Below are positions 36,024-50,761 of a stretch of DNA of 64,000 nt, piece by piece. Under the pieces are notes generated by a model. The model made no database searches. It was not told the DNA's origin and was given only the letters and a program-made list of their open reading frames with translations. This stretch comes from Gonocerus acuteangulatus (lineage: Eukaryota; Arthropoda; Insecta; Hemiptera; Coreidae), in the NCBI GenBank assembly GCA_946811695.1, contig OX328123.1, positions 39,952,136-40,016,135 of the forward strand. The letters are read 5' to 3'. The position numbers and the translations under genes are program-made. How positions within the stretch are numbered: position 1 is the first letter of the stretch; the number at the start of each line of letters is the position of its first letter.

Positions 36024-39000
36024 CTCAACTACTACTAGCTTGATGGGAGCCAATATATAGAGGAAATATATATCACTCGACTACTACTAGCTTGATGGGA
36101 GCCAATATATAGAGGAAATATACATCACTCAACTACTACTAGCTTGATGGGAGCCAATATATAGAGGAAATATACATCACTCAACTACTACTAGCTTGAT
36201 GGGAGCCAATATATAGAGGAAATATACATCACTCAACTACTACTAGCGTGATGGGAGCCAATATATAGAGGAAATATACATCACTCAACTACTACTAGCT
36301 TGATGGGAGCCAATATATAGAGGAAATATACATCACTCAACTACTACTAGCTTGATGGGAGCCAATATATAGAGGAAATATACATCACTCAACTACTACT
36401 AGCTTGATGGGAGCCAATATATAGAGGAAATATACATCACTCAACTACTACTAGCGTGATGGGAGCCAATATATAGAGGAAATATACATCACTCAACTAC
36501 TACTAGCTTGATGGGAGCCAATATATAGAGGAAATATACATCACTCAACTACTACTAGCTTGATGGGAGCCAATATATAGAGGAAATATACATCACTCGA
36601 CTACTACTAGCTTGATGGGAGCCAATATATAGAGGAAATATACATCACTCAACTACTACTAGCTTGATGGGAGCCAATATATAGAGGAAATATACATCAC
36701 TCAACTACTACTAGCGTGATGGGAGCCAATATATAGAGGAAATATATATCACTCAACTACTACTAGCGTGATGGGAGCCAATATATAGAGGAAATATACA
36801 TCACTCAACTACTACTAGCGTGATGGGAGCCAATATATAGAGGAAATATACATCACTCAACTACTACTAGCTTGATGGGAGCCAATATATAGAGGAAATA
36901 TACATCACTCAACTACTACTAGCGTGATGGGAGCCAATATATAGAGAAAATATACATCACTCAACTACTACTAGCTTGATGGGAGCCAATATATAGAGGA
37001 AATATACATCACTCAACTACTACTAGCGTGATGGGAGCCAATATATAGAGGAAATATACATCACTCAACTACTACTAGCTTGATGGGAGCCAATATATAG
37101 AGGAAATATACATCACTCAACTACTACTAGCGTGATGGGAGCCAATATATAGAGGAAATATACATCACTCAACTACTACTAGCTTGATGGGAGCCAATAT
37201 ATAGAGGAAATATACATCACTCAACTACTACTAGCGTGATGGGAGCCAATATATAGAGGAAATATACATCACTCAACTACTACTAGCGTGATGGGAGCCA
37301 ATATATAGAGGAAATATATATCACTCGACTACTACTAGCTTGATGGGAGCCAATATATAGAGGAAATATACATCACTCAACTACTACTAGCTTGATGGGA
37401 GCCAATATATAGAGGAAATATACATCACTCAACTACTACTAGCTTGATGGGAGCCAATATATAGAGGAAATATACATCACTCAACTACTACTAGCTTGAT
37501 GGGAGCCAATATATAGAGGAAATATACCATACATCACTCAACTACTACTAGCGTGATGGGAGCCAATATATAGAGGAAATATACATCACTCAACTACTAC
37601 TAGCTTGATGGGAGCCAATATATAGAGGAAATATACATCACTCAACTACTACTAGCTTGATGGGAGCCAATATACAGAGGAAATATACCATACATCACTC
37701 AACTACTACTAGCGTGATGGGAGCCAATATATAGAGGAAATATACATCACTCAACTACTACTAGCGTGATGGGAGCCAATATATAGAGGAAATATACATC
37801 ACTCAACTACTACTAGCTTGATGGGAGCCAATATATAGAGGAAATATACATCACTCAACTACTACTAGCGTGATGGGAGCCAATATATAGAGGAAATATA
37901 CATCACTCAACTACTACTAGCTTGATGGGAGCCAATATATAGAGGAAATATACATCACTCAACTACTACTAGCGTGATGGGAGCCAATATATAGAGGAAA
38001 TATACATCACTCAACTACTACTAGCTTGATGGGAGCCAATATATAGAGGAAATATACATCACTTAACTACTACTAGCGTGATGGGAGCCAATATATAGAG
38101 GAAATATACATCACTCAACTACTACTAGCTTGATGGGAGCCAATATATAGAGGAAATATACATCACTCAACTACTACTAGCGTGATGGGAGCCAATATAT
38201 AGAGGAAATATACATCACTCAACTACTACTAGCGTGATGGGAGCCAATATATAGAGGAAATATATATCACTCGACTACTACTAGCTTGATGGGAGCCAAT
38301 ATATAGAGGAAATATACATCACTCAACTACTACTAGCTTGATGGGAGCCAATATATAGAGGAAATATACATCACTCAACTACTACTAGCTTGATGGGAGC
38401 CAATATATAGAGGAAATATACATCACTCAACTACTACTAGCTTGATGGGAGCCAATATATAGAGGAAATATACCATACATCACTCAACTACTACTAGCGT
38501 GATGGGAGCCAATATATAGAGGAAATATACCATACATCACTCAACTACTACTAGCGTGATGGGAGCCAATATATAGAGGAAATATACATCACTCAACTAC
38601 TACTAGCGTGATGGGAGCCAATATATAGAGGAAATATACATCACTCAACTACTACTAGCTTGATGGGAGCCAATATATAGAGGAAATATACATCACTCAA
38701 CTACTACTAGCGTGATGGGAGCCAATATATAGAGGAAATATACATCACTCAACTACTACTAGCTTGATGGGAGCCAATATATAGAGGAAATATACATCAC
38801 TCAACTACTACTAGCTTGATGGGAGCCAATATATAGAGGAAATATACCATACATCACTCAACTACTACTAGCGTGATGGGAGCCAATATATAGAGGAAAT
38901 ATACATCACTCAACTACTACTAGCGTGATGGGAGCCAATATATAGAGGAAATATACATCACTCAACTACTACTAGCTTGATGGGAGCCAATATATAGAGG

Positions 39001-39117
39001 AAATATACATCACTCAACTACTACTAGCGTGATGGGAGCCAATATATAGAGGAAATATACATCACTCAACTACTACTAGCGTGATGGGAGCCAATATATA
39101 GAGGAAATATACATCTA
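36024..39117. repeat. 52-bp minisatellite, about 59 units with higher-order structure
   Basis: The unit begins CATCACTCAACTACTACTAG, continues C(T/G)TGATGGGAGCCAATATATA and ends GAGGAAATATA. Two main variants differ at one site (AGCTTGAT or AGCGTGAT). Five units carry a 5-bp insertion CCATA before CATCAC (near 37526, 37687, 38472, 38529 and 38846). Rarer variants have CACTCGACT or TATATCAC. Reading the variants in order, units 16-30 (from about 36798) match units 34-48 (from about 37744) at these sites, an offset of 18 units or 946 bp. No coding frame or promoter was seen. Confidence 0.96.
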
Positions 39118-40533
39118 CTTGAAAAATAAAAACATTTTTTACAAACAATGACAATACGCATGACTGCCCTTTATTTATTAAATTACTTAATATTTCGTAT
39201 TTTATAGGCTTATATTTTTTTAGGCAAGTTAATTTTCCTTAAGTTAAAGATTTGAAAATTAAATCATTCACGGAAAATATCGTCCTGTGGAATTAACATT
39301 GATTTGATATTTTTAAGTTTTTGAAAAAAAAAATAATAACAAAGAAAACATTCAACGGTTGAAATCGCTCCATGGAGGTTCAAGGATGTTTCAAATTGTC
39401 ATTTTCTTTTAACCTAGATTTTTTTTAATTGAAACAAATTATGCGAAAAAAACCCAAAACAGTTTTTGTCACTTTGATAATACAATATCTGTACTTCTAC
39501 TTGTGGGTTAAAGGGTTGTGGGACGGAGAAATGGCTTGTCAACTCTTCCGAAGTTCATATTCAGACTCATCTCCTAAGGCATTTTTCCATCATATATGGG
39601 AGGCAACGTGGTAAAAAGTTTGCTTATATAGAAAAAATAAATAAAAATATTCAAATAGAAAAAAGGAGTTTCATGGCAACATGCAGATGAGTAAATAATT
39701 ATCTGCCTAGCTATTAATATTGTTAGATATTAAAGCAATAAATTGCAGAAAAATAAAAATTATTTATAATAATTTACAATAAAACACTCATTGAAATATC
39801 GATTTAGCCTTCAGTTCAGAGTTCTATTTATCTTTATCAATTTGCAATAAATGCCATTGTCAAATTATTGATAACGAAAATTCAGGATCATTTCCTTCAT
39901 TGTTTCTACTCTAAGTTTGAGAGAAAAAATAATAATTATTAACCGGAAAGCCAAATTTGCAAACCAGAGAAGGAGGTTCAAGAATAAAATTGAAGGCTTT
40001 CTTTTATTAGCAAATTCTTCCTAGTTGATTTGGCAGCGGATAATGTTATTATCACCTTTCACATTGTGATAAGGCTATACAACAAGTAGAATGCTATGAG
40101 AGGAGTTGACATTTTTCAAAAAAAAAAAAAAAAAAAAAAATGATCATTAGTTTAAAGAAGTTTCTTCACAGGAAAGTCTTGGTATTCTCTAAATATAATA
40201 TAAAATTGACAACTAAATTTATTTAGTATTCTTTTATTGTTTATTATAAGATGGTTCAATTACAGAATAGAGCCCTCATTGTTTCTTGGCCATGTCTTTT
40301 GAATATTTTTGTACGTGTTTTTTATTTACTTATTAAGTTACCTTTTATAAGAAAAATAAGTAGTCTAACAGATAAATGTATGAAGACGTGAGAACCATTA
40401 GGAAAACGTACCACGGTAACGGGGAAGAGGTCTATGGACTTTAGAATGATTGTGTCACGTCTTATGGAATTATCACTCCTGGTAATCGCTGAGAAGATCT
40501 GAGATTGTATTTAGTGAGAAAAAAAATTACAAA

Positions 40534-40707
40534 ATGGACACTACTACAGCGAGAATGACTACCAGACTCCAAGCCCGACTAGCCATGCAGTCCTCGCTCC
40601 AAGCTCAACACAGTAGAACCTCCAGCTCTCCTTCCAACTCCTCCGCAGATTCTTTCACCACAACCACCGCTCACCAACTCCTTTCTTCCTATGTTTCCCT
40701 GTATTAA
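40534..40707 (+). CDS. Small S/T/Q-rich open frame, unrecognised
   Basis: It starts MDTTTARMTTRLQARLAMQS and continues with a Ser/Thr-rich stretch to a TAA at 40705. It is less AT-rich than its surroundings and lies about 330 bp upstream of the CTGATGAAGGC ... GCCGAAACGTC motif, so it may be the start of a retroelement ORF1 rather than a host gene. I do not recognise the protein, and chance is possible. Confidence 0.2.
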   Translation: MDTTTARMTTRLQARLAMQSSLQAQHSRTSSSPSNSSADSFTTTTAHQLLSSYVSLY

Positions 40708-40961
40708 CTGTCAGAAATGATCCCGCATTTGTGAGGAATAGTTCTCTATCTTCCCATCGGTAAGCCCATATTGTTATTCTTATATCTAATCTAATATGTA
40801 ATCTGTTATTCTTATATCTGTTTTCCTAATAATCCAAACACTTCTAGAGCACATTGTTCTTCTATATATTATGTTCTAGTATTTTATGTTTTGTCTTTTT
40901 CCATATATATATATGTATGTATACATGAATGTGTATTTGTGTATGTAGGCATATATATATA

Positions 40962-41001
<40 letters not shown>

Positions 41002-41038
41002 TTCAGTATTACATCCGTCCTACTTGTTTTTTACAGCC

Positions 41039-41150
41039 CTGATGAAGGCTTGAAGTTCAAGCCGAAACGTCGGCACAATAAAACCATTTTTATGATAAAA
41101 TGTAGTTTCATTAAATAGCAGTGACCGAACCCCGACAATCCCTACCTTGC
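41039..41150 (+). mobile_element. Retroelement end with CTGATGAAGGC ... GCCGAAACGTC motif
   Basis: CTGATGAAGGCTTGAAG, then TTCAAGCCGAAACGTCGGC: the GGCTTGAA and TTCAAGCC halves form a perfect hairpin. CGAACCCCGACAATCCC follows about 60 bp later. The copy at 20293 has the same order (motif, AT-rich spacer, CGAATCCCAACTATACC). The core superficially resembles a hammerhead ribozyme (CUGAUGA ... stem ... GAAAC ... GUC), but no third stem fits between GAAAC and GUC. Confidence 0.55.
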
Positions 41151-42392
41151 ATCATCTACGGTCAACGATCTCCTCTCAAAAAATTACAAAAGTTTAAGAA
41201 ATGCATTTATATCTAAATTTTAACCAGACAGTAGTAAAAAGCAAGGGGGCTCGAAGTGATCAAAATTGACAATAAATATGTAGACGAAGTAAGTAATTAT
41301 TTTATACATGTAGTGCAGGTAAAACATACGGACAATGAATGATATTTCAGACGTAGATGAACACTAATAGAAGAAGTGCTTGAACGTCTGCTTATCGACA
41401 GGTACTTAATGAGACTAGCAGATATTTCATGCAATAAGTCTTTAACTATCATATTTAGCACTAAAGTAAGTCAATTCTCCAATATCACACTGTACGTACA
41501 CATATGATTGCCTTCTCTACAGTGGGTACATGATACAAATGGTTAAAAATGTGTTGCTTTTGGAAAGAAAAATTGCTTGGAGATTGACAAAATGTTGCTT
41601 GAACTATGTGGTGAAGAATGTACATCTAGCTGGAAATGTTGGCCGGTAATCCAGCGTTTAATTCATTTCTATTTCACACGGGAAGGTGCTGATCCTAGAA
41701 GCCTGTAACGATTAAATGTAATTATTTAGTAATTGACGTATTTTGCATATCGAATGGATTAATTCCTCATGTCAAGCCTCTTCATCTTGGCATGCTCGCT
41801 TGTTTCAAATATATTTAAAAAATTAATCGGATTGTTACTTTTATTGTATTAAAATAATCATTTCCCATGAGGATATAAATAACAGTAAATGGTTGGTTAT
41901 GTTCCACAATCGAGTTTACAACGAAACATCGTAATGCTGTTTATATATGGTACTAACGAACTTTTATGCACTTTCTCTACTTTGTATTCGTTGAAAATTT
42001 TACATTTATAGCTTAACGTATTATAAGAATACAATTATTTTATTCTATGATTCCTTGACCTTATAAATATATTCTTGATCTTTGGTTTTTAGTCGAGATA
42101 AAAATGTGCACCACGCAGGTGCTGCAGAAATAATCAAGGTAGGTAGTGTAGACCTAATTCCTAAAGGATTTGCTCAAAATAATCTTAATTTAAAATAAAC
42201 ATAAATAGTTTTTTTTTTGTTACATATATTTGCAATGCACAGCATATTTATTTATTAGTTTTTATTTTAATGTTTCTGGAGTAAACAAAAACTTCTTCCC
42301 CACTGATTATTTTTTCCTTACACATGTCTCTCATGAGTTGGGTATCTGCCCCAGGAGTTTCGTGTCAAGAAAATGAAAATAACGGGTATATA

Positions 42393-42446
<54 letters not shown>
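42393..42446. repeat. (TA)n microsatellite at transposon insertion site
   Basis: A TA run immediately precedes the left end of the pogo-like element. The right end is also followed by TATATA, consistent with insertion into TA-rich DNA. Confidence 0.93.
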
Positions 42447-42449
<3 letters not shown>

Positions 42450-42893
42450 GAAGACGTTGTACCTTTGACCATTTTGCAAATTTGAATTTTTGTTAGCTTG
42501 AATATTAAGGCTAAATTCATATTTTTTATTTCATTGTAATAAGCATTCTATTGCTTATCATATTTAATTTTTTCAAGGTTCTAGCTTTACATTTAATATT
42601 TTTTATTAATTTTTTTAAAAATAATCGTATGGTGGTCTAAGGTACAACATGTAGTTGTACCTTTAACCATGGGGTGTTGTACCTCTGACCACTTACAAAC
42701 ACAAAATGCAGTACAGAAAAAAAATGTATTCAGCAATATTGTAAATTATTGTAAGTTTAATAAATACAGGACAAGGATGTAAGCATAATAAAAAAAGCTA
42801 CTATTGATATTATGTTATGCTTCATATGCTGAACAATCCAGTCCAATCGATAAACGTTCTTACCTGTTAAGCAGATCCACTAGCAATAGTAGA

Positions 42894-43440
42894 TTATGGA
42901 AGTTTAGCCACAATGTCTTTAACATCAATAACATACAAATTTTCATCTTTTCTCGTAAACATGTCACTTAAAGTTTGTTTTTTCAAATATTGGATCTTAA
43001 ACATTAGACATTTAATACCACAGAACTCTGCGACTAAATATGTAATAGTCTTTTTACTTTTATTTTTAACAAGTATAAAATTTCCTTTTTCCAAAGCATA
43101 TTTTTCAAATTGTTGCTGGTCATCTACAAAACTTGCGACAGTTATCAGACGTCGCTTTCTCCTGAAGAAATTTCGGTGTCAGTATCAGAATTTGAACTGT
43201 CATTAGAATAATTTTCTTTTTATTTACCACTTTTTTAGGAAGGGATTTATTTGTATGTGGTGTCTTACATTTAGGGTGGTGCTTTCGTTTTTTTTTATCT
43301 ATCAGGATACGAGGTTTCCCTTTAGGCCAGCCCTTTGATATTTTCCTTGCCTGAGCTTTTGGACGAGGCCTTACAACTTCAGGTGGAACGATAAGGGGCG
43401 ATAGGTTCGAACTCCTACACTGAGGATTGATAAAGTCAGT
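42894..43440 (-). pseudogene. Pogo/Tigger-type transposase, C-terminal region, frameshifted
   Basis: The minus strand first reads PPEVVRPRPKAQARK ... KGWPKGKPRILID, a linker typical of the region after the DDE domain in pogo/Tigger/Jerky-like transposases (S-P-E-x-V-R-P-x-P-K-A ... R-G-R-K-K-G-K-S-x-I-L-T-D). After a frameshift comes an acidic stretch SNDSSNSDTDTEISSGESD. After another shift comes FEKYALEKGNFILVKNKSKK ... ENLYVIDVKDIVAKLP, the usual C-terminal tail ending D-I-V-x-K-L-P. The N-terminal CENP-B-like HTH and the catalytic DDE domain are absent. The element depends on a related transposase elsewhere. Confidence 0.8.
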
Positions 43441-43505
43441 TTGAACTTATTTCATTTATTTTTTAAATTCTTTGAACAATTGAAGCAAACAATATTAATT
43501 ATTTT

Positions 43506-44229
43506 AATATTAATTCCAGTCCCCTACTTGGAGACTCGCAGGTCTACTCTATATGTATAAGCTTTAAAAATGCATCTACTCTACATAAATAAAGTACTGA
43601 GTATGCCTCATCGCCGCCTGCCGAAAAAGCTTGTTCAAGAAGCAGTTCGTACAGAACGGGCCATCTATAGGGATTTGGAGGGAATCTTCCTTAAGACCGG
43701 GGAGAGGGTTGATGCCTTCCTTCATTGATCCATGGAAATGAGATCAGCTGCAATCAACAAAATCCTGACTAAAGTAGCCACCCTGGAGGAAGAGAAGAGG
43801 AAGGAAAACCTGCTTGCTACACAGTCCCACCTCCTGTACAAACAGCTGGAGTTCCAAGAAAGCAGTACTTCGTACATAGCAGATGGGAGACATCTTTATG
43901 AAATAAGGCTGATAATAAGGGCAAGATCAGAGATGTTCCACCTTAATAAGAAGCCTTGGCGAGAAGGAGAGAGATCCCGCTGCTCTATGTGCTCTTTTAA
44001 AGAAGACGAAGATACTTTCCATTTTCTGGCAGTATGTCCCGTTCTGAAGGAGTTCAGACTGAGGTATTATGGGAAAACATCCTTTACTAAGGAAGACTTA
44101 CGGAAGGAGCTAAATGGGAGAAACTGGGACGTCCTTTGCAAGTATCTCGACGCCATTTATAAATATCGGCCATTTTTGGTCCTGCAATTTAATTATTAGT
44201 GGTTTTTTGTTTTAATTTATTGATATTGT

Positions 44230-44276
<47 letters not shown>

Positions 44277-44509
44277 CGGGGTTTGATATATTTATTCTTT
44301 TGTTTCTTAAATATTTATTTGTCAATGATTATTGAGGATTGATTTATTATATTTGTATGTTTTTCATTCAATCTGGGTACACAGAATGCCACTCCAGCTA
44401 ACGGGCCTTGCCCAAGCTTTTCTTTTGTAAATATGCATTAATTATTGTTATAACAATGTACATATTGGAAGAAATATATTTACTTATTCATTCATTCATT
44501 CATTCATTC
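43506..44509 (+). mobile_element. 5'-truncated LINE inserted in the pogo-like element, with target duplication
   Basis: The insertion is flanked by 14-bp target duplications ATATTAATTATTTT (43492-43505 and 44510-44523). One frame runs MHLLYINKVLSMPHRRLPKK, then after an in-frame TGA at 43728 continues MEMRSAAINKILTKVATLEE ... RLIIRARSEMFHLNKKPW, a zinc knuckle CSMCSFKEDEDTFHFLAVC and the stop at 44197. This is the ORF2 C-terminus of a LINE without RNase H in the retained part. An AT array interrupts the 3' UTR (44233-44273), and the copy ends in a (TTCA)n tail. The short target duplication and repeat tail show target-primed insertion. Only one stop and an open frame otherwise suggest it is younger than its neighbours. 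Confidence 0.9.
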
Positions 44510-45150
44510 ATATTAATTATTTTTAAAAAAAAATTGTAGTAGAAGAACATAAAAGTTGAATTATAAAAATATTACTCAGGCGTGTTGTACCTTTGACCTG
44601 GTCAAAGGTACAAAAACTAGTTGTGGTCAGAGGTACAACACCCTGGTAGTGCAAATGAAAAAGCATGCTAAACATTTTAGGGTTAAGATAAATCAATTTC
44701 AGAAGCTATACCATATTTCTTATTTTAATAGCTACTTTGTCAAACGATTTCGATCTAAAAAGACATAATACAAAAAATGTTATGAGGCAAAACGTCATCA
44801 ATAAATAACTAACATTTTTATGACAGAAATGGATAAGTATTTTTTGCAAAAATCCTATTTGACTTGAATAATCCAAAGTAGGTTACACAAGCCCTCTAGT
44901 GAAGGAGCTAAACACTAATTACACCAAAATTTATAAAATGTTGCTACAAGCCGCCACAGCCTCGGTGGTCAAAGGTACAATGTGGTCAGAGGTACAACAC
45001 CTTCCCCTATATAAATAAGTATATATGTTAAGGCTTCAGATTTTTTCTTCTCGGTATTTACACGGCTATCCAGTGGTTGGTTTATTCATCTAATAATTAA
45101 GTTAATAAACCAACTGCTAGTGATAGATATATAAATGAATAAATATGACT

Positions 45151-45156
<6 letters not shown>

Positions 45157-45242
<86 letters not shown>
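45157..45242. repeat. (AT)n/(GT)n compound microsatellite
   Basis: AT run to about 45205 followed by GT run to about 45240. Confidence 0.96.
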
Positions 45243-47273
<2,031 letters not shown>

Positions 47274-47392
47274 AGCACTTTCCTCCGAAGGAAAGTAGCT
47301 ATTGAGGTTGGACTCATGACGGAATTTTTGAAAAATTTCTTCAAATCTTTATCGATCCTACCTAGTAGACACCGAAAATGACCCCCGTTAAA

Positions 47393-47457
<65 letters not shown>

Positions 47458-48514
47458 TATATATATATGTGTCTGTTAACACGATAGCGGCCAGAGTTTT
47501 TGTTTTTTCGTCACGAAACTTGGTATATAGCATTCAATTAGCAAACGATTGAACGAGTTCGTTAACCACTAAAGTCGGTCCACCGGAAGGGGGGGTTTAC
47601 CCCGAACCCAAAACACTTATTTGACTATGTCAGCCGTAATATTTGTTATATTTCAACGAAACTTGGTATTCGTAGTGTTAATATAGAGTGAAAAGTGAGA
47701 TATAAAAATGAACTAAATCGGTTCATTAGTAGGGGGGGTTTACTCCGGACCCACAATACCAATTCGCCACTACCAGCCGTGATTTTTGGTATATTTCGAC
47801 GAAACTCGGTATTCGTAGTGCTAATCCACAGGTAAATATGTGTTGTAAAAATAAACGAAATCGGTTCATTAGGAGGGGGGGTTTACTCCGGACCCACAGT
47901 ACCAATTCGCCACTACCAGCCGTGATTTTTGGTATATTTCGACGAAACTCGGTATTCGTAGTGGTAATCTACAGGTAAATATGTGTTGTAAAAAGAAACT
48001 AAATCGGTTCATTAGAAGGGGGGGTTTACTCCGGACAAAAATTCCTAATATACTCATACCGGTCGTAATTTCTGCTGTATTGTAACGAAACGCTGTATAC
48101 GTCGTGGGTAACTCATGAGAAAGAAGTGTTGTAAAAATGAGCTGAATCGGTCAATCGGAAAGCGGGGGTTTAATTTGTAATATATTTGAATAGAAAAGCC
48201 GGCAGACGTAGGTTCACAAAGCCGCAGCAAGGAGCGCTTTCTACCACTAGTGTGACTGTATCCTGTTCCTGCGTTAGATCAAAATACGATAATATGAGGA
48301 TTTTTGTATTTATTACGTAGTGTAGTAGGTATCATGTGTAAACATAACTCTGGATGCAAATTAATAATTGATCAGTTACTCATAACAAAATGAGAACTAT
48401 TCACGTTTTTATTTTATTTATGTAGGATATTTTAAGCAAATTGTTCTGGAAAGCAGTCTACACTACCCAAATTCTGAGGAAAGTGCTTAGTTATGCAGCT
48501 CCTGCTTGACGGAC
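47274..48514 (+). mobile_element. Helentron-like element, copy H1, with five 143-bp units
   Basis: The left end TTTT|AGCACTTTCCTCCGAAGG folds into a hairpin (ACTTTCC with GGAAAGT). The right end has the complementary GAGGAAAGTGCT (48476-48487), then GCAGCTCCTGC and TTGACGGAC before a T run. In between are an AT array (about 47397-47469), GTTCGTTAACCACTAAAG and a tandem array whose GAAAC(T/G) phase points lie at 47515, 47658, 47801, 47944 and 48087, exactly 143 bp apart. Each unit includes a G-run followed by TTTACTCCGGACC or similar. It aligns with 59141-60207 end to end. There is no coding capacity. The Helentron/HINE reading is structural inference. Confidence 0.75.
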
Positions 48515-48867
48515 TTTTTTTGTATAATATAGGCAGATGGTCAATTAATAAAATAAAAACGTTTTTAGATATCAGTTATTTAATTAAAATAGCTCAAGGA
48601 AACTAAGACTAAATAAACTAATTATGCAGTCCAACCATATAAAGATGAACCAGTCACAACGGCCAAGTCCAAACTGAGATCATTTACAAGGTGTAGCTGT
48701 TTAGTGTCAGGGGTTAAAATTAAGTTAAGCTATGAGGTAAAATCGATAAATTGAAAAATTAAATTCGACATGTGAATTAAAATATTATGCCGTCAAAGTG
48801 TAAATATTTTTATTTTAATTGTCTGTCTCTACTCATGAAGAGTCATTGGCAGGTCAATGTTTTTTAT

Positions 48868-49790
48868 TTACAATTGTAATTTTATTTCTTTGATGAAGTC
48901 TATTCCATTTTGTGTGAGTTGATAATCATCCTTTAGTGCTTCTTTAAGGGTATTCGGGATTCCGTGGGCTTCTCTCTCCTTTTTAAATGTAGGACAGTAG
49001 AGTAGAATGTGTTCCACAGTCAGTATTACATGGCAGGCATCGCATGTTGGTGGGTGTAAGCCTCGTAGCAAGTATGTATGCGTCAATTTCGTGTGGCCAA
49101 TGCGTAGTCTGATGAGTATCACTTGATGTTTTCTATGCTGCCGCTCTGACGTAGTCCATAGTTTGACATCCTCTTTTATCTTCTTGAGATGATTGTTAAC
49201 TTTTAGCCAATCCTCAGTCCAAAAGTGAAGTATTGTCTTCTTGACAAAATACTTCAAGTCTGGAGCTGTGGCTTCCTCAATGATTGTAACCCCTACAACC
49301 TGTTCTCTAGCTGAATTCGCCTCCTCATCTGCTTTCTGGTTTAAACCAATATTACGGTGAGAAGGGACCCAGATTAGAGCAATAGTTTTATTTTGCATGT
49401 GGAGACAGGCTTCCTCAAATTTTTAAATTATGGGATTATTTGAGTCTCTGCGTTCAATAGCTTTTACTGAACTCATTGAGTCAGTAATAATTAAAATTTT
49501 TGATTTATCAATAATGTTGGTTAATTTCAAGGCCTGCCAAATAGCGAAGGCTTCTCTGGAAAAAAAATGCTATTGGTTTCATGGAGATTGAATTTTGAAC
49601 AGAAATTTTCTTGTACAATGGCGCATCCAACCTTTGAATCACTTTTAGAGGCATCCGTAAAAATCTGTACATAATCTGTATATTTCATGAGTTGTTCTTG
49701 ATATAGCGTTTCATATATAAGGTTAGATGTTGATTCTTTAGGATACCTAGATAGACAAAAGTTGATTTCCAAATTGTAAATATTTTGTTA
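48868..49790 (-). mobile_element. LINE ORF2: RNase H and zinc-knuckle tail
   Basis: The minus strand reads YVQIFTDASKSDSKVGCAIV, then after a one-base shift in a T/A run (about 49560) REAFAIWQALKLTNIIDKSK, IITDSMSSVKAIERR, a stop (TAA, probably from CAA) and IALIWVPSHRNIGLNQKADE. The tail continues IRLRIGHTKLTHTYLLRG and a knuckle CDACHVILTVEHILLYC, to the stop at 48868. All four RNase H acidic positions can be seen: D (FTDAS), E (REAFA), D (ITDSM) and D (KADEE). The layout fits R1/Jockey-superfamily LINEs. One frameshift and one stop inactivate it. The reverse transcriptase is missing, so it is a 5'-truncated copy. Confidence 0.9.
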
Positions 49791-50506
49791 TTTAAGTTTT
49801 GTCTAAAAAGGTAAAAATAATATTATTTAAATATTCTATGTTGGCTTTTTCCTAAATCAAATAATTTTTGAAGTTAAAAAGATTATAGTCCTTTCTACTA
49901 TTTAGTAATTGCGATGATTTTGAAACATATATTTTATATTATTTTATTTGATGTATGTTATTTTGGGTCTCTTCATCTTCTTCTATCTTTAATGGGGAGG
50001 AAACAGATTTTTTTTTTTATACTCATAACTCACTGTATTTGTTCCAACATTCTTGCATATTTATCTTACATAAAATCCTAGTTCATCAAGTGTTAGATTT
50101 TTAATGCCGCAAGGTTCTTTAAAAGTTCGTTGATTAAAAATGTAGTAATTGTTAAAATTAAGTGGTGGTTTCCATTGTTATAAGTATATCTTACAATTAT
50201 TGACAATTTTAGCTTTCAAGAAGTCATTAATCGTCAGTTGAATGGAATGGAATGAATTAAAGGACGAACAACTTACTGTTTTAATCGTCCTATGAACCTT
50301 TTGTTTTTTGTTTTTTTGTTTTTTAATTAAACCTAGTTTTTAACTAATTAATCTCATGAAATATGTAAGCACATTCTGTTCCTTTTTTTTTTTTTATTAG
50401 AATAACATATAACTGTACACGACTTTTTTATTTATTTATTTTTTCTCATTAATTTAAAGCTAACAATAGATGGTATATTCCTTTCTGTTTCACTTATAGC
50501 TACTTC

Positions 50507-50552
<46 letters not shown>

Positions 50553-50677
50553 TATACACACACACATACATATACACACATGCATACATATACATACACA
50601 CACACATATACATACATACATAAACACACACATCCATACATACATATATACATATTTATAAACACGCACACTCATAC

Positions 50678-50761
<84 letters not shown>

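Larger units (their letters stand above)
39118..42392. other. 3.3 kb of AT-rich DNA with a few isolated signals
   Basis: Contains a long A run at about 40117-40140, an ATG-initiated S/T/Q-rich 57-codon frame at 40534-40707, short AT arrays at 40905-40995 and the retroelement-end motif at 41039. The patch at 39430-39620 encodes a 61-codon frame without motif. No exon structure is convincing. Confidence 0.45.
42447..45007 (-). mobile_element. Pogo-like DNA transposon, TIR to TIR, with nested LINE
   Basis: The left end GGGGAAGACGTTGTACC...TTTGACCA (42447-42471) and the complement of the right end GGGGAAGGTGTTGTACC...TCTGACCA (44983-45007) agree at 22 of 25 positions. Both ends are flanked by TA. 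The end phrase GTTGTACCT(T/C)TGACC recurs in both orientations in subterminal clusters at 42632-42691, 44583-44643 and 44966-45007. The minus strand carries the C-terminal part of a pogo-type transposase. A LINE inserted at 43506-44509 splits the element; without it the element is about 1.5 kb, too short for a complete transposase gene. Confidence 0.88.

Noticed and set aside
36024..39117. CRISPR-like or centromeric satellite reading of the 52-bp array
   Set aside because: There are no spacers. The array is only about 3 kb and I see no sign of megabase-scale satellite; a minisatellite is the simplest reading.
41039..41075. Hammerhead ribozyme
   Set aside because: CUGAUGA, stem II and GAAAC are present, but there is no room for stem III before GUC. 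It was kept only as a finding on a structured retroelement motif.
47869..48057. Coding potential of the 143-bp units in H1
   Set aside because: 143 is not a multiple of three and the homologous array in H2 has different frames and stops.
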